A DNA stretch of 64,000 nucleotides. It comes from CBDCWO01 sp965223405 (GTDB lineage: Bacteria > Bacteroidota > Bacteroidia > Chitinophagales > Saprospiraceae). The position numbers and the translations under genes were made by a program. Positions 27,011 to 36,605 of this stretch are shown here, piece by piece; within the stretch, counting starts at the first letter, position 1; each line of letters opens with the position of its first letter. The notes below the pieces were generated by a model, which made no database searches, had not been told where the DNA came from, and worked only from the letters and a program-made list of their open reading frames with translations. Location: positions 1,426,001 to 1,490,000 of the forward strand of contig CBDCWO010000006.1 in assembly GCA_965223405.1 (NCBI GenBank). The letters run 5' to 3'.

Positions 27011-28264
27011 CTAACTTCCAGCCACCCATCGCATCAATTCAGCACAAAATATGGCTCCATAAGTTCCAATCGCATAACCTAATACTGCAAGCAAAACCCC
27101 TACCGGGGCTAGAGTGGGACTAAAAGCAGAAGCCACCACCGGTGCGCTGGCAGCACCTCCTACATTCGCCTGACTTCCGACAGCTACAAAGAAGAACGGT
27201 GCCTTAATTAATTTGGCTACTAAAATCAATAAGCCGGCATGCATCACCATCCATATTAGCCCGATCGCAAACAAACCCAAATTCTGGAATACTGCGCCCA
27301 GGTTCATTTTCATTCCTATGGTGGCTACAAGTACATAAATAAATACAGAGCCCCACTTTGAAGCGCCGATGCCTTCAAGAGATTTGGCCTTGGTGAATGA
27401 TAAAAGAAATCCTACTGTGGTTGCAAATACGATCATCCAAAAGAAACTGGACAATAAAGAAGTTAATCCAATTTTTGTAAAGGTTTCCCTGAATTGTTCC
27501 ATTACGGGGAGTATCAAGTCACTGCCCCAATGGGCAATAGCCGTTCCACCAAAGGCAACGAATAACATGACAAACAAATCCGTCGTACTTGGTATGCGCT
27601 CGATGCTTGCTCGGTAATCTTCGACCTTCTTTTTCAAGGATTCTATCGCCGACACATCCGCCTTTAGCCAACGATCCAAACGTTGGGTAATATTTGCTCC
27701 ATAAAGTATAAAGCCCATCCAAATATTGGCAACAACTACATCAACCACTATCATAGTTCCAAACAGATTATCCTGAACCTGATAAATTTCCTTCATCGCG
27801 GTTTGATTGGCAGCCCCTCCGATCCAACTTCCTGCTACAGTCGACAATCCACGCCAGACTTCATCCGGTGACGCCGGGATGATATTGGGAAAAAAGTTTA
27901 AGATAACTAATAAAGCAATTGGACCTCCAACAACAATACCCAGAGTCCCGGTCACAAACATGATAAGTGCTTTGGGCCCTAGGTTGAGAACACCTTTAAA
28001 GTCAATACTTAAACAAAGCAACACCAAACAGGCAGGTAACAAGTATCTCGAGGCGACAAAATAAAGATTGGACTGTTCGCCATCGATCAAGCCCAAAGGC
28101 CAATTCATCAAGGCCGGAATAAAATAACATAACAAAAGAGGAGGGCAGTAGGTATAAAATCTCCTCCAGCCCGGCTTGTCAATGCTGGAAGTATAAAATA
28201 CAAATGCCAGGGCCGCAATCAGTAATCCCAGTACGATTGCATCGTTGGTAAATAAGGGACTCAT
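27011..28264 (-). CDS. DUF819 family membrane transporter-like protein
   Basis: 417 residues with about 11 hydrophobic helices. The sequence GGAANQTAMKEI in the middle and GSQANVGGAASAPVVASAF near the C-terminus are two similar glycine/alanine-rich loops, as in an inverted-repeat transporter; they match the DUF819 (YjcL-like) family. No substrate is known for the family. It is a single gene on the minus strand, convergent with uup. Confidence 0.88.
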   Translation of the reverse strand: MSPLFTNDAIVLGLLIAALAFVFYTSSIDKPGWRRFYTYCPPLLLCYFIPALMNWPLGLIDGEQSNLYFVASRYLLPACLVLLCLSIDFKGVLNLGPKALIMFVTGTLGIVVGGPIALLVILNFFPNIIPASPDEVWRGLSTVAGSWIGGAANQTAMKEIYQVQDNLFGTMIVVDVVVANIWMGFILYGANITQRLDRWLKADVSAIESLKKKVEDYRASIERIPSTTDLFVMLFVAFGGTAIAHWGSDLILPVMEQFRETFTKIGLTSLLSSFFWMIVFATTVGFLLSFTKAKSLEGIGASKWGSVFIYVLVATIGMKMNLGAVFQNLGLFAIGLIWMVMHAGLLILVAKLIKAPFFFVAVGSQANVGGAASAPVVASAFSPTLAPVGVLLAVLGYAIGTYGAIFCAELMRWVAGS

Positions 28265-28344
28265 AAAAATAAAGGTCTTTTAGCCATTCCGGTGATAAAT
28301 GGTACCACAGAAGAATTTTGTGATCAATTATTACTTGCTAAAGG

Positions 28345-28371
28345 TAAAAAAACCCGTTAAAATTTCGGGAT
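28345..28371 (-). terminator. Possible terminator after pyrH
   Basis: On the minus strand a short CCCG/CGGG stem (extended by two A-T pairs past a bulge) precedes seven T residues, about 25 nt after the pyrH stop. The stem is short. Confidence 0.45.
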
Positions 28372-28394
28372 TATATTAGTTAGAGAATCTTACA

Positions 28395-29105
28395 TTAATC
28401 CACTAAAGTGCCAACTGTTTCACCTTCGACAATTTTTCTTAGGTTTTGCTTGGCATAAATATCAAATACGACGATAGGAAGATTATTTTCCTGGCAAAGT
28501 GTAAAGGCAGTCATATCCATTACGCTGAGACCGAGACTAATTACTTTTGAAAATGAAAGTTTATCAAATTTTGTGGCTTTGGGGTTTTTCATTGGATCCT
28601 CCGAATAAATCCCATCTACCCGAGTACCTTTCAGAATCACATCTGCGGCAATCTCATTGGCTCGAAGGGCCGCGGCACTGTCAGTGGTAAAATAAGGAGA
28701 ACCGGTTCCGGCTGAAAATATTACAACTCGTCCTTTTTCTAGATGGCGAATCGCTCGGCGACGTATATAAGGCTCGGCTATTTGTTTCATTTCAATTGCC
28801 GACACTAAACGGGTAAAAACACCCAAAGATTCCAACATACCCTGTAATGCCATCCCGTTGATAACCGTCGCCAACATACCCATATAATCACCCTGAACTC
28901 GTTCTATCCCCGCTTTATTGGCTTGTAATCCCCGAAATATATTTCCTCCTCCTATGACCACCGCTACCTCGACTCCTATCGAAGTTACTTCCTTGATCTG
29001 TTCGGCATAATGACGTAACATTCCCGGTTCAATCCCGTATTGTCCATTACCCATCAGCGCTTCACCACTAAGTTTTAGTAGGATTCTTTTATATCTCAGA
29101 GCCAT
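28395..29105 (-). CDS. pyrH: UMP kinase
   Basis: 236 residues, the usual length. The bacterial UMP kinase fold of the amino acid kinase family is seen: ILLKLSGEALMG at the N-terminus, VVIGGGNIFRG, FSAGTGSPYFTTDSAA, and KGTRVDGIYSEDP. It phosphorylates UMP to UDP and is hexameric and GTP-regulated in bacteria. It follows tsf but is separated from it by a strong terminator, so it may have its own promoter or depend on read-through. Confidence 0.96.
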   Translation of the reverse strand: MALRYKRILLKLSGEALMGNGQYGIEPGMLRHYAEQIKEVTSIGVEVAVVIGGGNIFRGLQANKAGIERVQGDYMGMLATVINGMALQGMLESLGVFTRLVSAIEMKQIAEPYIRRRAIRHLEKGRVVIFSAGTGSPYFTTDSAAALRANEIAADVILKGTRVDGIYSEDPMKNPKATKFDKLSFSKVISLGLSVMDMTAFTLCQENNLPIVVFDIYAKQNLRKIVEGETVGTLVD

Positions 29106-29163
29106 TTATAAAGAGTTAAAATTCAATGTTCTATGGTCTTACATCGACCCGTTGAACTCATAT

Positions 29164-29197
29164 TAAAAAAAAGAGCGAAAAATAATTTTTCGCTCTT
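29164..29197 (-). terminator. Rho-independent terminator between tsf and pyrH
   Basis: AAGAGCGAAAAAT (29171-29183) pairs perfectly with ATTTTTCGCTCTT (29185-29197). On the minus strand the stem is followed by a run of T. It lies 7 nt after the tsf stop. Confidence 0.88.
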
Positions 29198-29203
29198 CGT
29201 AAT

Positions 29204-30037
29204 TTATCCCAAAGCAACATGTTTAAAATCTGTTACTGTCAATCCTTTTTGCACTGAATCTAAATATTGCTTGATGTTGACAGAGCCATCTTTTACATAT
29301 TGCTGATTCATCAAAGTATTTTCTTTATAGAACTTGTTGAGTTTACCCATAGCTATTTTTTCCAAAATTGCTTCGGGTTTTCCTTCTTGTCGTGCTTGTT
29401 CTTTACCGATTTCAATTTCTTTTTCGATAATAGATTGTGAAATTCCCTCTTTATCGACGGCAACGGGTTTCATGGCCGCTACTTGCATGGCTACATTTTT
29501 GCCAGCCTCAGCGGCAGAGTTTCCATTTTGGTTCAAACCAACGATCACTCCGGCTTTATATCCCATATGAATATAGGCCGCTACCGTTTCAGATTCCAAT
29601 CTTTCATAATTGGCAAGTTCAATTTTTTCACCAATCACTCCTACTTGCTCAGTTACTTTCTCTTTAACACTTCCACCGCTAGGATAGGGTAAATTCAACA
29701 ACCCCTCCAAATCTTCCGGAAAGGCATTTAGGGCAATTTGGGCAAATTCTTTAGCCAGATTGATAAAATCTTCATTTTTGGCTACAAAGTCGGTTTCGCA
29801 ACTCAACTTGATTACGATACCCCTATTGTGATCATCAGATACCTGTGCAATTACAATTCCCTCAGTTGCTTCACGGTCTGCACGCTTCAGGGATAGTTTT
29901 TGTCCTTTTTTGCGCAGAATTTCAATGGCCAACTCAAAATCTCCATTGGCCTCCGTCAAAGCTTTTTTACAATCCATCATCCCGGCACCGGTCTTCTCTC
30001 TTAAGGCTTTTACATCAGAAGCAGTAATAGTACTCAT
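29204..30037 (-). CDS. tsf: Elongation factor Ts
   Basis: 277 residues. The N-terminal UBA-like domain with VKALREKTGAGMMDCKKAL and the core motif VIKLSCETDFVAKNEDF are characteristic. EF-Ts exchanges GDP for GTP on EF-Tu. It lies 47 nt downstream of rpsB, the usual pairing, and ends in a strong terminator. Confidence 0.97.
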   Translation of the reverse strand: MSTITASDVKALREKTGAGMMDCKKALTEANGDFELAIEILRKKGQKLSLKRADREATEGIVIAQVSDDHNRGIVIKLSCETDFVAKNEDFINLAKEFAQIALNAFPEDLEGLLNLPYPSGGSVKEKVTEQVGVIGEKIELANYERLESETVAAYIHMGYKAGVIVGLNQNGNSAAEAGKNVAMQVAAMKPVAVDKEGISQSIIEKEIEIGKEQARQEGKPEAILEKIAMGKLNKFYKENTLMNQQYVKDGSVNIKQYLDSVQKGLTVTDFKHVALG

Positions 30038-30084
30038 TTCAAAAATTTATTTTCTTCTTTTGGTTATTAAATTTAATTATAGGA

Positions 30085-30804
30085 TCAGGCCTCAATATTG
30101 TGTTCTTCTTTCATTTCTTTGCGTTCGACCAATCCGGCCTGGACACATTCTGTTAAATATTTGGTTATTACTCCAATAGACTTGGATGCATCATCGTTGG
30201 CTGGAATCGGATAATCAACCTGGTTTGGATCGGAATTGGTGTCGACCATAGCAATCGTCTTAATACCCAGTTTTTTGGCTTCTGCCAAAGCAATATGCTC
30301 ATGATGAATATCTACGATAAATACTGCAGACGGCAATCGATTCAAATTGGCAATTCCTCCTAATACGGTTTCCAATTTTTGTTTTTCCCGGGAAAGAGTC
30401 AATCGCTCTTTTTTGGTTACACTGGTTAAACTCCCATCGGCCAACATCCTTTCGATATTCCGCATTTTCTTTACCGAGCGACGAATAGTTGAGAAGTTTG
30501 TCATCATACCTCCCAGCCATCTTTCGGTCACATAAGGCATATTCACCGACTGAGCTGCAGATGAAACTATCGATCGAGCCTGCTTTTTAGTAGCAATAAA
30601 CATGATCTTACGACCCGATAAAGCGATTTGTTTCATCACCTTGCCTGCCTTTTCCAAACTCTTGGAAGTCCGGTTAAGATCAATCAGGTGCACCCCATTT
30701 TTCTCCATAAAAATGTAAGGCAACATCTTGGGATTCCACTTTCTTTTCATATGACCAAAGTGAACACCCGCATCCAGCATTTCTTTATGATTTGGTATAT
30801 TCAT
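30085..30804 (-). CDS. rpsB: 30S ribosomal protein S2
   Basis: 239 residues. MLDAGVHFGHMKRKWNPKM and YVTERWLGGMMTN are S2 hallmarks, as is the PSAVFIVDIHHEHIA stretch. It ends in an acidic tail. The gene is third in the rplM-rpsI-rpsB-tsf order found in many Bacteroidota. Confidence 0.97.
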   Translation of the reverse strand: MNIPNHKEMLDAGVHFGHMKRKWNPKMLPYIFMEKNGVHLIDLNRTSKSLEKAGKVMKQIALSGRKIMFIATKKQARSIVSSAAQSVNMPYVTERWLGGMMTNFSTIRRSVKKMRNIERMLADGSLTSVTKKERLTLSREKQKLETVLGGIANLNRLPSAVFIVDIHHEHIALAEAKKLGIKTIAMVDTNSDPNQVDYPIPANDDASKSIGVITKYLTECVQAGLVERKEMKEEHNIEA

Positions 30805-30841
30805 GATATATACTTAATTCCTTTAATTAATAGTTTTGTAA

Positions 30842-31228
30842 TTAACGCTTACTGAACTGGAAGCTCTTACGCGCTTTAGGTTTACCATACTTCTTACGTT
30901 CCACAACTCTGGAATCTCGACTCAGATACTTTTTGTCTTTCAGAGGTTTGCGGAAATCTTCATTAAGCGCAACCAAAGCTCTTGAAATTCCCATGCGGAT
31001 GGCCTCCGCCTGACCTTTAAATCCACCTCCGTCTACATTGACTTTGAAATCATAATCCTTATCCACTTGCACGGTTAACAAAGGATCGATTACTTTGGAC
31101 CGAATATGTTTCTGCGTAAAGTATTGATCGAATTTTTTTCCATTTATTTCAATGTTTCCGGATCCTTTGGACATATAAACCCGGGCTACTGAGGATTTGC
31201 GTCTTCCAATGGCATTGATGATATCCAT
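30842..31228 (-). CDS. rpsI: 30S ribosomal protein S9
   Basis: 128 residues from the ATG at 31228, 1 nt after rplM; a TTG at 31237 would add three residues and overlap rplM. NAIGRRKSSVARVYM at the start and the basic C-terminal tail ending in FQFSKR, which reaches the ribosomal P site, are typical of S9. Confidence 0.97.
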   Translation of the reverse strand: MDIINAIGRRKSSVARVYMSKGSGNIEINGKKFDQYFTQKHIRSKVIDPLLTVQVDKDYDFKVNVDGGGFKGQAEAIRMGISRALVALNEDFRKPLKDKKYLSRDSRVVERKKYGKPKARKSFQFSKR

Positions 31229-31229
31229 A

Positions 31230-31676
31230 TTAATCAATATTTAATGTTATTGGTTTTTGAGCTGCATGTGGATGATCAGCTCCCGTATATACAAATAGTT
31301 TTCTAAATAAACTGCGGCCTAATCTGTTTTTTGGCAACATACCTCTAACTGCATTCTCAATGATAGCATGAGGTTTTTTTGATAACATTACCTTAGCAGA
31401 TCTTGATCGTTGTCCTCCGGGATAACCGCTATGCCAAATGTATTCCTTTTGACTCCACTTGTTACCGGTAAATCTCAATTTGTCCGCATTGACAACTATC
31501 ACAAAATCTCCGCAATCGACATGCGGGGTATATTCAGGTTTATGCTTACCTCTTAGGACCTGAGCTATTTGAGAAGCCAACCTCCCGACAATCATACCTT
31601 CCGCATCAACCACATACCACTTTTTCAGTGCGTTTTCCTTCTTTGCCGAAACTGTTTTATAACTTAGCGTATCCAC
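31230..31676 (-). CDS. rplM: 50S ribosomal protein L13
   Basis: 148 residues. WYVVDAEGMIVGRLASQIA and the block HSGYPGGQRSRSA are characteristic of L13. It is the first gene of the ribosomal operon, directly behind a good promoter. Confidence 0.97.
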   Translation of the reverse strand: MDTLSYKTVSAKKENALKKWYVVDAEGMIVGRLASQIAQVLRGKHKPEYTPHVDCGDFVIVVNADKLRFTGNKWSQKEYIWHSGYPGGQRSRSAKVMLSKKPHAIIENAVRGMLPKNRLGRSLFRKLFVYTGADHPHAAQKPITLNID

Positions 31677-31727
31677 TTTTATCCTTTTTTTTATTTGATT
31701 TAGAAATCGCTATTTTCAAAGCGTGTG

Positions 31728-31756
31728 CAAAGGTAAATTTCTTTTGGATATTACAA
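31728..31756 (-). promoter_or_regulatory. Promoter of the rplM-rpsI-rpsB-tsf operon
   Basis: On the minus strand: TTG (31756-31754), an 18-nt spacer and TACCTTTG (31735-31728). This matches the Bacteroidota consensus. Transcription would start near 31721, about 45 nt before the rplM ATG. Confidence 0.6.
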
Positions 31757-31911
31757 AAGAGTTTAGATTAATTTTACACAACAATTTTTCATAAAGCGTT
31801 GAAAAACAGTTGAAATTTCGCCCTGGAAATTTGATCATTCCCTGAAATCTGAGATACTCTTCCTAAGTTGGAAGTTCAAAATGGATCTCAATTTCTTTTA
31901 CATGTAAGCAA

Positions 31912-33093
31912 TTAGCGACAAAACTTTTTTAGCAGGTTATAAGCTTCTAGATGCCCATATTTAATGGCCTGCTTCAAATCATGGCAAGCACTTTTATTCT
32001 TTTCCTTTTTGATGGATAATTTGGCATACCCCCGGTAATAGAGGGCATCTTTGTGGGTGGCATTTTTCTTTAGTATAGTGTTTAAGTCCTTAATACCAGT
32101 TTCCCAATTTTCTAATTTCAGATTCAAATAAGCCCGGTTGAGCAAGTGGGTTTCTCGATGGCCTTGATCTGTCCGTAGCAAATAATCGTATTCTGAAATG
32201 GCTTGTTCATAGAGATTTAGATATTGCAATACCAATGCCCTGTTGGTCCTGGCTTGCAAATGATCCGGGTTTAATAATAACACGTTGTCAAAATCTAGTT
32301 TAGCAGCAGCATAGTCCTGTAACTCCATTTTTGCATATGCCCGACCAAATAACGCACCTACGTGATCCGGATTCTGCGCAATAAAGAAATTGTAATCAAC
32401 GATTGCTCCCGCTGGATCCTGATTGATCAACTTTAGATTAGCCACATTTAAAGCGATGTTCACATCGGTTGGATCTAGTCTTTTAGCAATGGCGTAATCG
32501 GCGGCAGCTCCGTTCAGATCATCCAAAGCTTTTCTACATTTTCCCCGATTAAAATAAGCTTCGGCAAAATCGGGTTTGAGCTGAATCGTACTATCGAAAT
32601 CCGCTCGTGCTTGATCCCATTGTCCCAATCGCAAATAACAAATACCCCTATTGAAGTAACTTAAAACAAGCCCTGGATCAAGTGAAATGGCCTTACTAAA
32701 AAGGGCAATTCCCTCGGCATATTTCGATTGCTTCAATAAACAAAAGCCCCAATATAAATGTGCTTTCACGTGACGGGAATTGAAATAAACTACTTGTCGA
32801 TAATCCTGAATGGCTCCCTCATAATCTTTGAGATGATATCTGGCATTCCCCCGGTTAAAGTAAGCTTCCTGATAACCTTCCTTTTGCTGAATTGCCCGAC
32901 TGTATTCAATAATTGCACCTTCATAATCCTGTTGATTGTATTTATTGAATGCCATGTCGAAATGGTTTTCCGCAGTCGATACCAACTCCGACTGGGATGA
33001 TATCAACCCGGGGAAAACTCCGATCCACAGTATGAGAATTTTTCTTATCAAATCAAGGTCAATTAGGTAGTCCGTGATATAATGCGATAGCAT
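31912..33093 (-). CDS. Exported tetratricopeptide repeat protein
   Basis: 393 residues. A hydrophobic N-terminal segment (about residues 17-33) is followed by about ten TPR units that fill the rest, for example YNQQDYEGAIIEYSRAI and AYFNRGNARYHLKDYEGAI. There is no catalytic domain. The protein is probably a periplasmic or membrane-anchored protein-protein interaction scaffold. The ATG at 33093 places 16 residues before the hydrophobic segment; a TTG at codon 15 would give a more ordinary signal peptide. It is divergent from the isoprenoid gene set. Confidence 0.85.
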   Translation of the reverse strand: MLSHYITDYLIDLDLIRKILILWIGVFPGLISSQSELVSTAENHFDMAFNKYNQQDYEGAIIEYSRAIQQKEGYQEAYFNRGNARYHLKDYEGAIQDYRQVVYFNSRHVKAHLYWGFCLLKQSKYAEGIALFSKAISLDPGLVLSYFNRGICYLRLGQWDQARADFDSTIQLKPDFAEAYFNRGKCRKALDDLNGAAADYAIAKRLDPTDVNIALNVANLKLINQDPAGAIVDYNFFIAQNPDHVGALFGRAYAKMELQDYAAAKLDFDNVLLLNPDHLQARTNRALVLQYLNLYEQAISEYDYLLRTDQGHRETHLLNRAYLNLKLENWETGIKDLNTILKKNATHKDALYYRGYAKLSIKKEKNKSACHDLKQAIKYGHLEAYNLLKKFCR

Positions 33094-33177
33094 AGGAGAA
33101 CATCACGTTAACGATTGTTTCAACAAAAACATTTTGTAAATTGTTAGCTTTATCTTTTAATCATTCAGATTTATTTA

Positions 33178-34197
33178 GTGAAAGCAGAGGATCGACAGAT
33201 TGCATCCAAACGAAAGCAAGATCATATTGATCTGGCCTTTAAGTCTCAGCTTAGCAAAAATCTGGACGATCGTTTCTATTACGAACCTTTGCTTTCTCCA
33301 CATCCTGAACTACCGTTAAGTCCTGTATATTTTGCCGGTAAACAACTTGCTGCCCCGATATGGGTATCCAGTATGACCGGAGGAACGGCACATGCCCAAA
33401 AGATTAATCATCAACTGGCTAAAGTTTGTCGTGAATTTGGTTTAGGCATGGGCCTGGGTTCATGCCGGTCTTTGTTATATAGCGACAAATATCTTGCCGA
33501 TTTCGCTGTGAGAAAAATCATTGGTGATGACCTCCCATTATACGCCAATCTGGGAATTGCACAGGTAGAGGAGTTAATCGAGCTGAATAAGTCTCACCTT
33601 TTGGAAGAATTGGTGGATAAATTAGAAGCCGACGGTCTAATTATTCATGTAAATCCAACGCAGGAATGGCTGCAGCCTGAAGGAGACCGGTTTAATCAAA
33701 GTCCTCTATCCGTGATCAAGCGGGTAATTGAATCGCACCAGTTCAAATTGATTATTAAAGAAGTAGGTCAGGGATTCGGTTATGAAAGTTTGAAGGAATT
33801 GATCCAATTACCATTAGCTGCTATCGAATTTGGCGCTCATGGAGGAACCAATTTTGCACTTCTCGAATTGCTGAGAGGGAATGAAATACAAAAGGATGCG
33901 CTGCACGGTTTAGCACTAACCGGTCATAGCCCAAAAGAAATGTTAAAATTCATCCGCTGGATTCTAGCGGAGCAAGATATAAATATTCAATGTCAACAAC
34001 TGATCATTTCTGGTGGTATCAGAAACTTTTTAGATGGGTATTATTTCATTAACAAATCACCGATATCGGCAATATATGGGCAAGCTGCTCCTTTTCTTAA
34101 GTATGCTCTCAGAGATTATGAAGATCTTCATAACTTTGTGCGTTGGCAGATCCAGGGATTGGCCTTTGCCGAAACCTATCTAAGAATCAGGAAATAA
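33178..34197 (+). CDS. fni: Type II isopentenyl-diphosphate isomerase
   Basis: 339 residues, GTG start. KRKQDHIDLA at the N-terminus, SSMTGG, GLGSCRSLL, and GGTNFALLE with the glycine-rich GGIRNFLDG near the C-terminus fit the FMN- and NADPH-dependent type II enzyme. It interconverts IPP and DMAPP. It heads a three-gene set with HMG-CoA reductase and a GHMP kinase, which points to the mevalonate route for isoprenoids in this organism. Confidence 0.92.
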   Translation: MKAEDRQIASKRKQDHIDLAFKSQLSKNLDDRFYYEPLLSPHPELPLSPVYFAGKQLAAPIWVSSMTGGTAHAQKINHQLAKVCREFGLGMGLGSCRSLLYSDKYLADFAVRKIIGDDLPLYANLGIAQVEELIELNKSHLLEELVDKLEADGLIIHVNPTQEWLQPEGDRFNQSPLSVIKRVIESHQFKLIIKEVGQGFGYESLKELIQLPLAAIEFGAHGGTNFALLELLRGNEIQKDALHGLALTGHSPKEMLKFIRWILAEQDINIQCQQLIISGGIRNFLDGYYFINKSPISAIYGQAAPFLKYALRDYEDLHNFVRWQIQGLAFAETYLRIRK

Positions 34198-34210
34198 TTA
34201 TTGTGTACAC

Positions 34211-35569
34211 ATGCAGGAAAACGGAAAAACTATAAGTGGATTCTCCAAACTTTCCAAACGCGGAAAGATCAAATGGATCGTTGAAAACTTTTTCAAAGAT
34301 CCGGAAAGTGTGATGCGGGAATTGACGAGCTATTGGTACAAAAATGAAGAGCAGCAAAAAATATTCGATGGCTTTAGTGAAAATACCATCAGCAATTTTC
34401 ACTTACCCTATGGTGTATCTCCAAATTTTAGTATTAATGGAAAGCTCTATTGCATTCCCATGGTCATCGAAGAAAGTTCTGTAGTGGCAGCAGCATCGAA
34501 TGCGGCAAAATTTTGGTTGGATCGGGGTGGTTTTCATGCCAAGGTAATAAGCAAGATAAAAAAAGGCCAGGTACACTTTTTTTGGAGTGGTGAACCACAA
34601 TCCCTAATTGAGGCCTTTCCGGAAATTAAAAAATATATATTGGAAAAAACCGAACCGCTTACAGCCAACATGCGTAAACGCGGCGGAGGAATCCTCGATT
34701 TAAGATTATTGGATATGACTTCCGAAGAAAAAGGTTATTTCCAATTGTCGGTAGATTTTAACACTTGTGATTCCATGGGGGCTAACTTTATCAATACGGT
34801 GTTGGAAAAATTAGCTCAATCATTGGAAGAGTATATCCGGATTCATAATGAAACTAAATTTCATCATGCGGATCTGGAAGTACTGATGTCCATCCTATCT
34901 AATTATACTCCGGAATGCCTGGTTAAAGCCTGGGTAGAATGTCCTGTAGAAGCACTCGAAGGAGCATCAGAGCATATGGATGGAGAATCCTTTGGCCGTC
35001 GTTTTAGAGCTGCTGTAGGGATAGCGCATATTGATACGTACCGCGCAACTACTCATAACAAAGGAATATTTAATGGAATCGACGCCGTAGTTTTGGCCAC
35101 CGGTAATGACTTTAGAGCAATTGAAGCCTGCGGTCATACTTATGCCGCCAGATCCGGTAAATATAAAAGCTTAAGCCATTGTAGCATAGAGGATGGAATA
35201 TTCAAATTTTGGTTAGAAATTCCATTGTCCGTTGGTACTACCGGTGGATTGACCTCCTTACATCCCATAGCACGTCGGTCTTTGGAGTTATTGGACAACC
35301 CCAATACAGATCAACTGATGGAAGTAATTGCTGTCACCGGATTGGCTCAAAATTTTGCTGCCATAAAATCCCTGATCACAACCGGGATCCAAAAAGGGCA
35401 TATGAAAATGCACCTGGTCAATATCTTATCTCGCCTGGAAGCATCGGAAGCAGAAATCTCAGAAGCTGTCCTTTATTTCAAAGATAAAATGGTATCCTTC
35501 CAATCCGTAAGAGAATTTTTAGAGGTATTTAGAAATAACAATCAAAAAGAGGAGCGGATATTCGTATAA
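34211..35569 (+). CDS. mvaA: Hydroxymethylglutaryl-CoA reductase
   Basis: 452 residues. Class II (bacterial) features: IEESSVVAAASNAAKFW with the catalytic Glu, a Lys in THNKGIFNGID, the GNDFRAIEACGH block, and the catalytic His near TTGIQKGHMKMH. It reduces HMG-CoA to mevalonate with NAD(P)H. It starts 13 nt after fni and is probably translated from the same message. There is no membrane anchor, unlike the eukaryotic class I enzymes. Confidence 0.92.
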   Translation: MQENGKTISGFSKLSKRGKIKWIVENFFKDPESVMRELTSYWYKNEEQQKIFDGFSENTISNFHLPYGVSPNFSINGKLYCIPMVIEESSVVAAASNAAKFWLDRGGFHAKVISKIKKGQVHFFWSGEPQSLIEAFPEIKKYILEKTEPLTANMRKRGGGILDLRLLDMTSEEKGYFQLSVDFNTCDSMGANFINTVLEKLAQSLEEYIRIHNETKFHHADLEVLMSILSNYTPECLVKAWVECPVEALEGASEHMDGESFGRRFRAAVGIAHIDTYRATTHNKGIFNGIDAVVLATGNDFRAIEACGHTYAARSGKYKSLSHCSIEDGIFKFWLEIPLSVGTTGGLTSLHPIARRSLELLDNPNTDQLMEVIAVTGLAQNFAAIKSLITTGIQKGHMKMHLVNILSRLEASEAEISEAVLYFKDKMVSFQSVREFLEVFRNNNQKEERIFV

Positions 35570-35613
35570 AATATAGTATTTTCACGCTTTCACCATCCGA
35601 AAACCCTTAACAC

Positions 35614-36522
35614 GTGTTTAGAGCAAACGGCAAACTTTTGTTAACCGGTGAGTATTTCGTTTTAGATGGAGCCAAAGCCATTGCCTTGCCTACAAAATTT
35701 GGGCAAAGCTTTAAATTAAGAGAACAAAGCAGAGGATACGATCTTACCTGGAAAAGTAAAAATCAAGCAGGCGAAAATTGGTTTGAAGCCAAGTTTTCAC
35801 TCTATGACTTTAGTGCAATTTCTACCACTGATCAGGAATTGTCTGATAAACTGGCCCAATTACTCAAAGCCTGTTGTAAACAAAATTCAGACTTTCTTTC
35901 TACCTGGAAAGGATATTATGTCGATAGTTTTCTGGATTATCCCCTGGAATGGGGATTGGGATCCAGTGCCTCTTTAATTTCCTTTTTAGCCAATTGGGCC
36001 GGTATCAATCCTTATCTACTACTATTCGATACCTTGGGCGGTTCCGGTTATGACCTGGCTTGTACGACAGCAGAGGGACCTTTGTTTTATACCCTTGCCG
36101 AAGACCAATTGTCTATCGAGCACTTTGATCAATGCCTTCCTTTAGCGGATAAAATGTATTTTATTTACTCAGGCAAAAAGCAAAGTACCGAAGATGAAAT
36201 TAAAGCCTACCAAAAAAAAGCTAAACCCAGTAATGGGATGCTTAAAAAGATCTCTGATATCAGTGAAGAAATCGGTAAAACCAAAAAATTGAACGATCTG
36301 ATGTCACTGATTCAAGATCATGAAAATATATTGGCCGATCATTTAGATAAACCTCCATTACAAACTAAATTTTCAGATTTCAATGGTAGGGTTAAGTCTT
36401 TAGGAGCCTGGGGCGGAGATTTCTTTTTAGCGACTACCAATCAATCAAAGGTTGACGTGACCAAATACTTCGTTAACAAGGGATACGATACCATCTTTAA
36501 CTACCGGGACATCATCCTTTAA
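35614..36522 (+). CDS. GYDIA-family GHMP kinase (mevalonate-pathway-associated)
   Basis: 302 residues, GTG start. The GHMP motifs are KLLLTGEYFVLDGA at the N-terminus, WGLGSSASLI for the phosphate-binding loop and GAWGGDFFLAT at the C-terminus. The GSGYDLAC string identifies the Bacteroidota GYDIA branch. Its substrate has not been shown, but it sits behind HMG-CoA reductase, so a kinase step on mevalonate or phosphomevalonate is likely. Mevalonate diphosphate decarboxylase and HMG-CoA synthase are not in this window. Confidence 0.88.
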   Translation: MFRANGKLLLTGEYFVLDGAKAIALPTKFGQSFKLREQSRGYDLTWKSKNQAGENWFEAKFSLYDFSAISTTDQELSDKLAQLLKACCKQNSDFLSTWKGYYVDSFLDYPLEWGLGSSASLISFLANWAGINPYLLLFDTLGGSGYDLACTTAEGPLFYTLAEDQLSIEHFDQCLPLADKMYFIYSGKKQSTEDEIKAYQKKAKPSNGMLKKISDISEEIGKTKKLNDLMSLIQDHENILADHLDKPPLQTKFSDFNGRVKSLGAWGGDFFLATTNQSKVDVTKYFVNKGYDTIFNYRDIIL

Positions 36523-36565
36523 ATTTCATAAGTCCAATTACTAATGAATAGCTTTACCATTCGAT

Positions 36566-36573
36566 TACCTTTG
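36566..36573 (+). promoter_or_regulatory. Possible -7 element before the GT2 gene
   Basis: TACCTTTG matches TAnnTTTG and lies 32 nt before the ATG at 36606. No TTG is found at the proper distance upstream, so support is partial. Confidence 0.3.
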
Positions 36574-36605
36574 AACTGTGATGCCATTATTGATGATCTA
36601 TTAAT

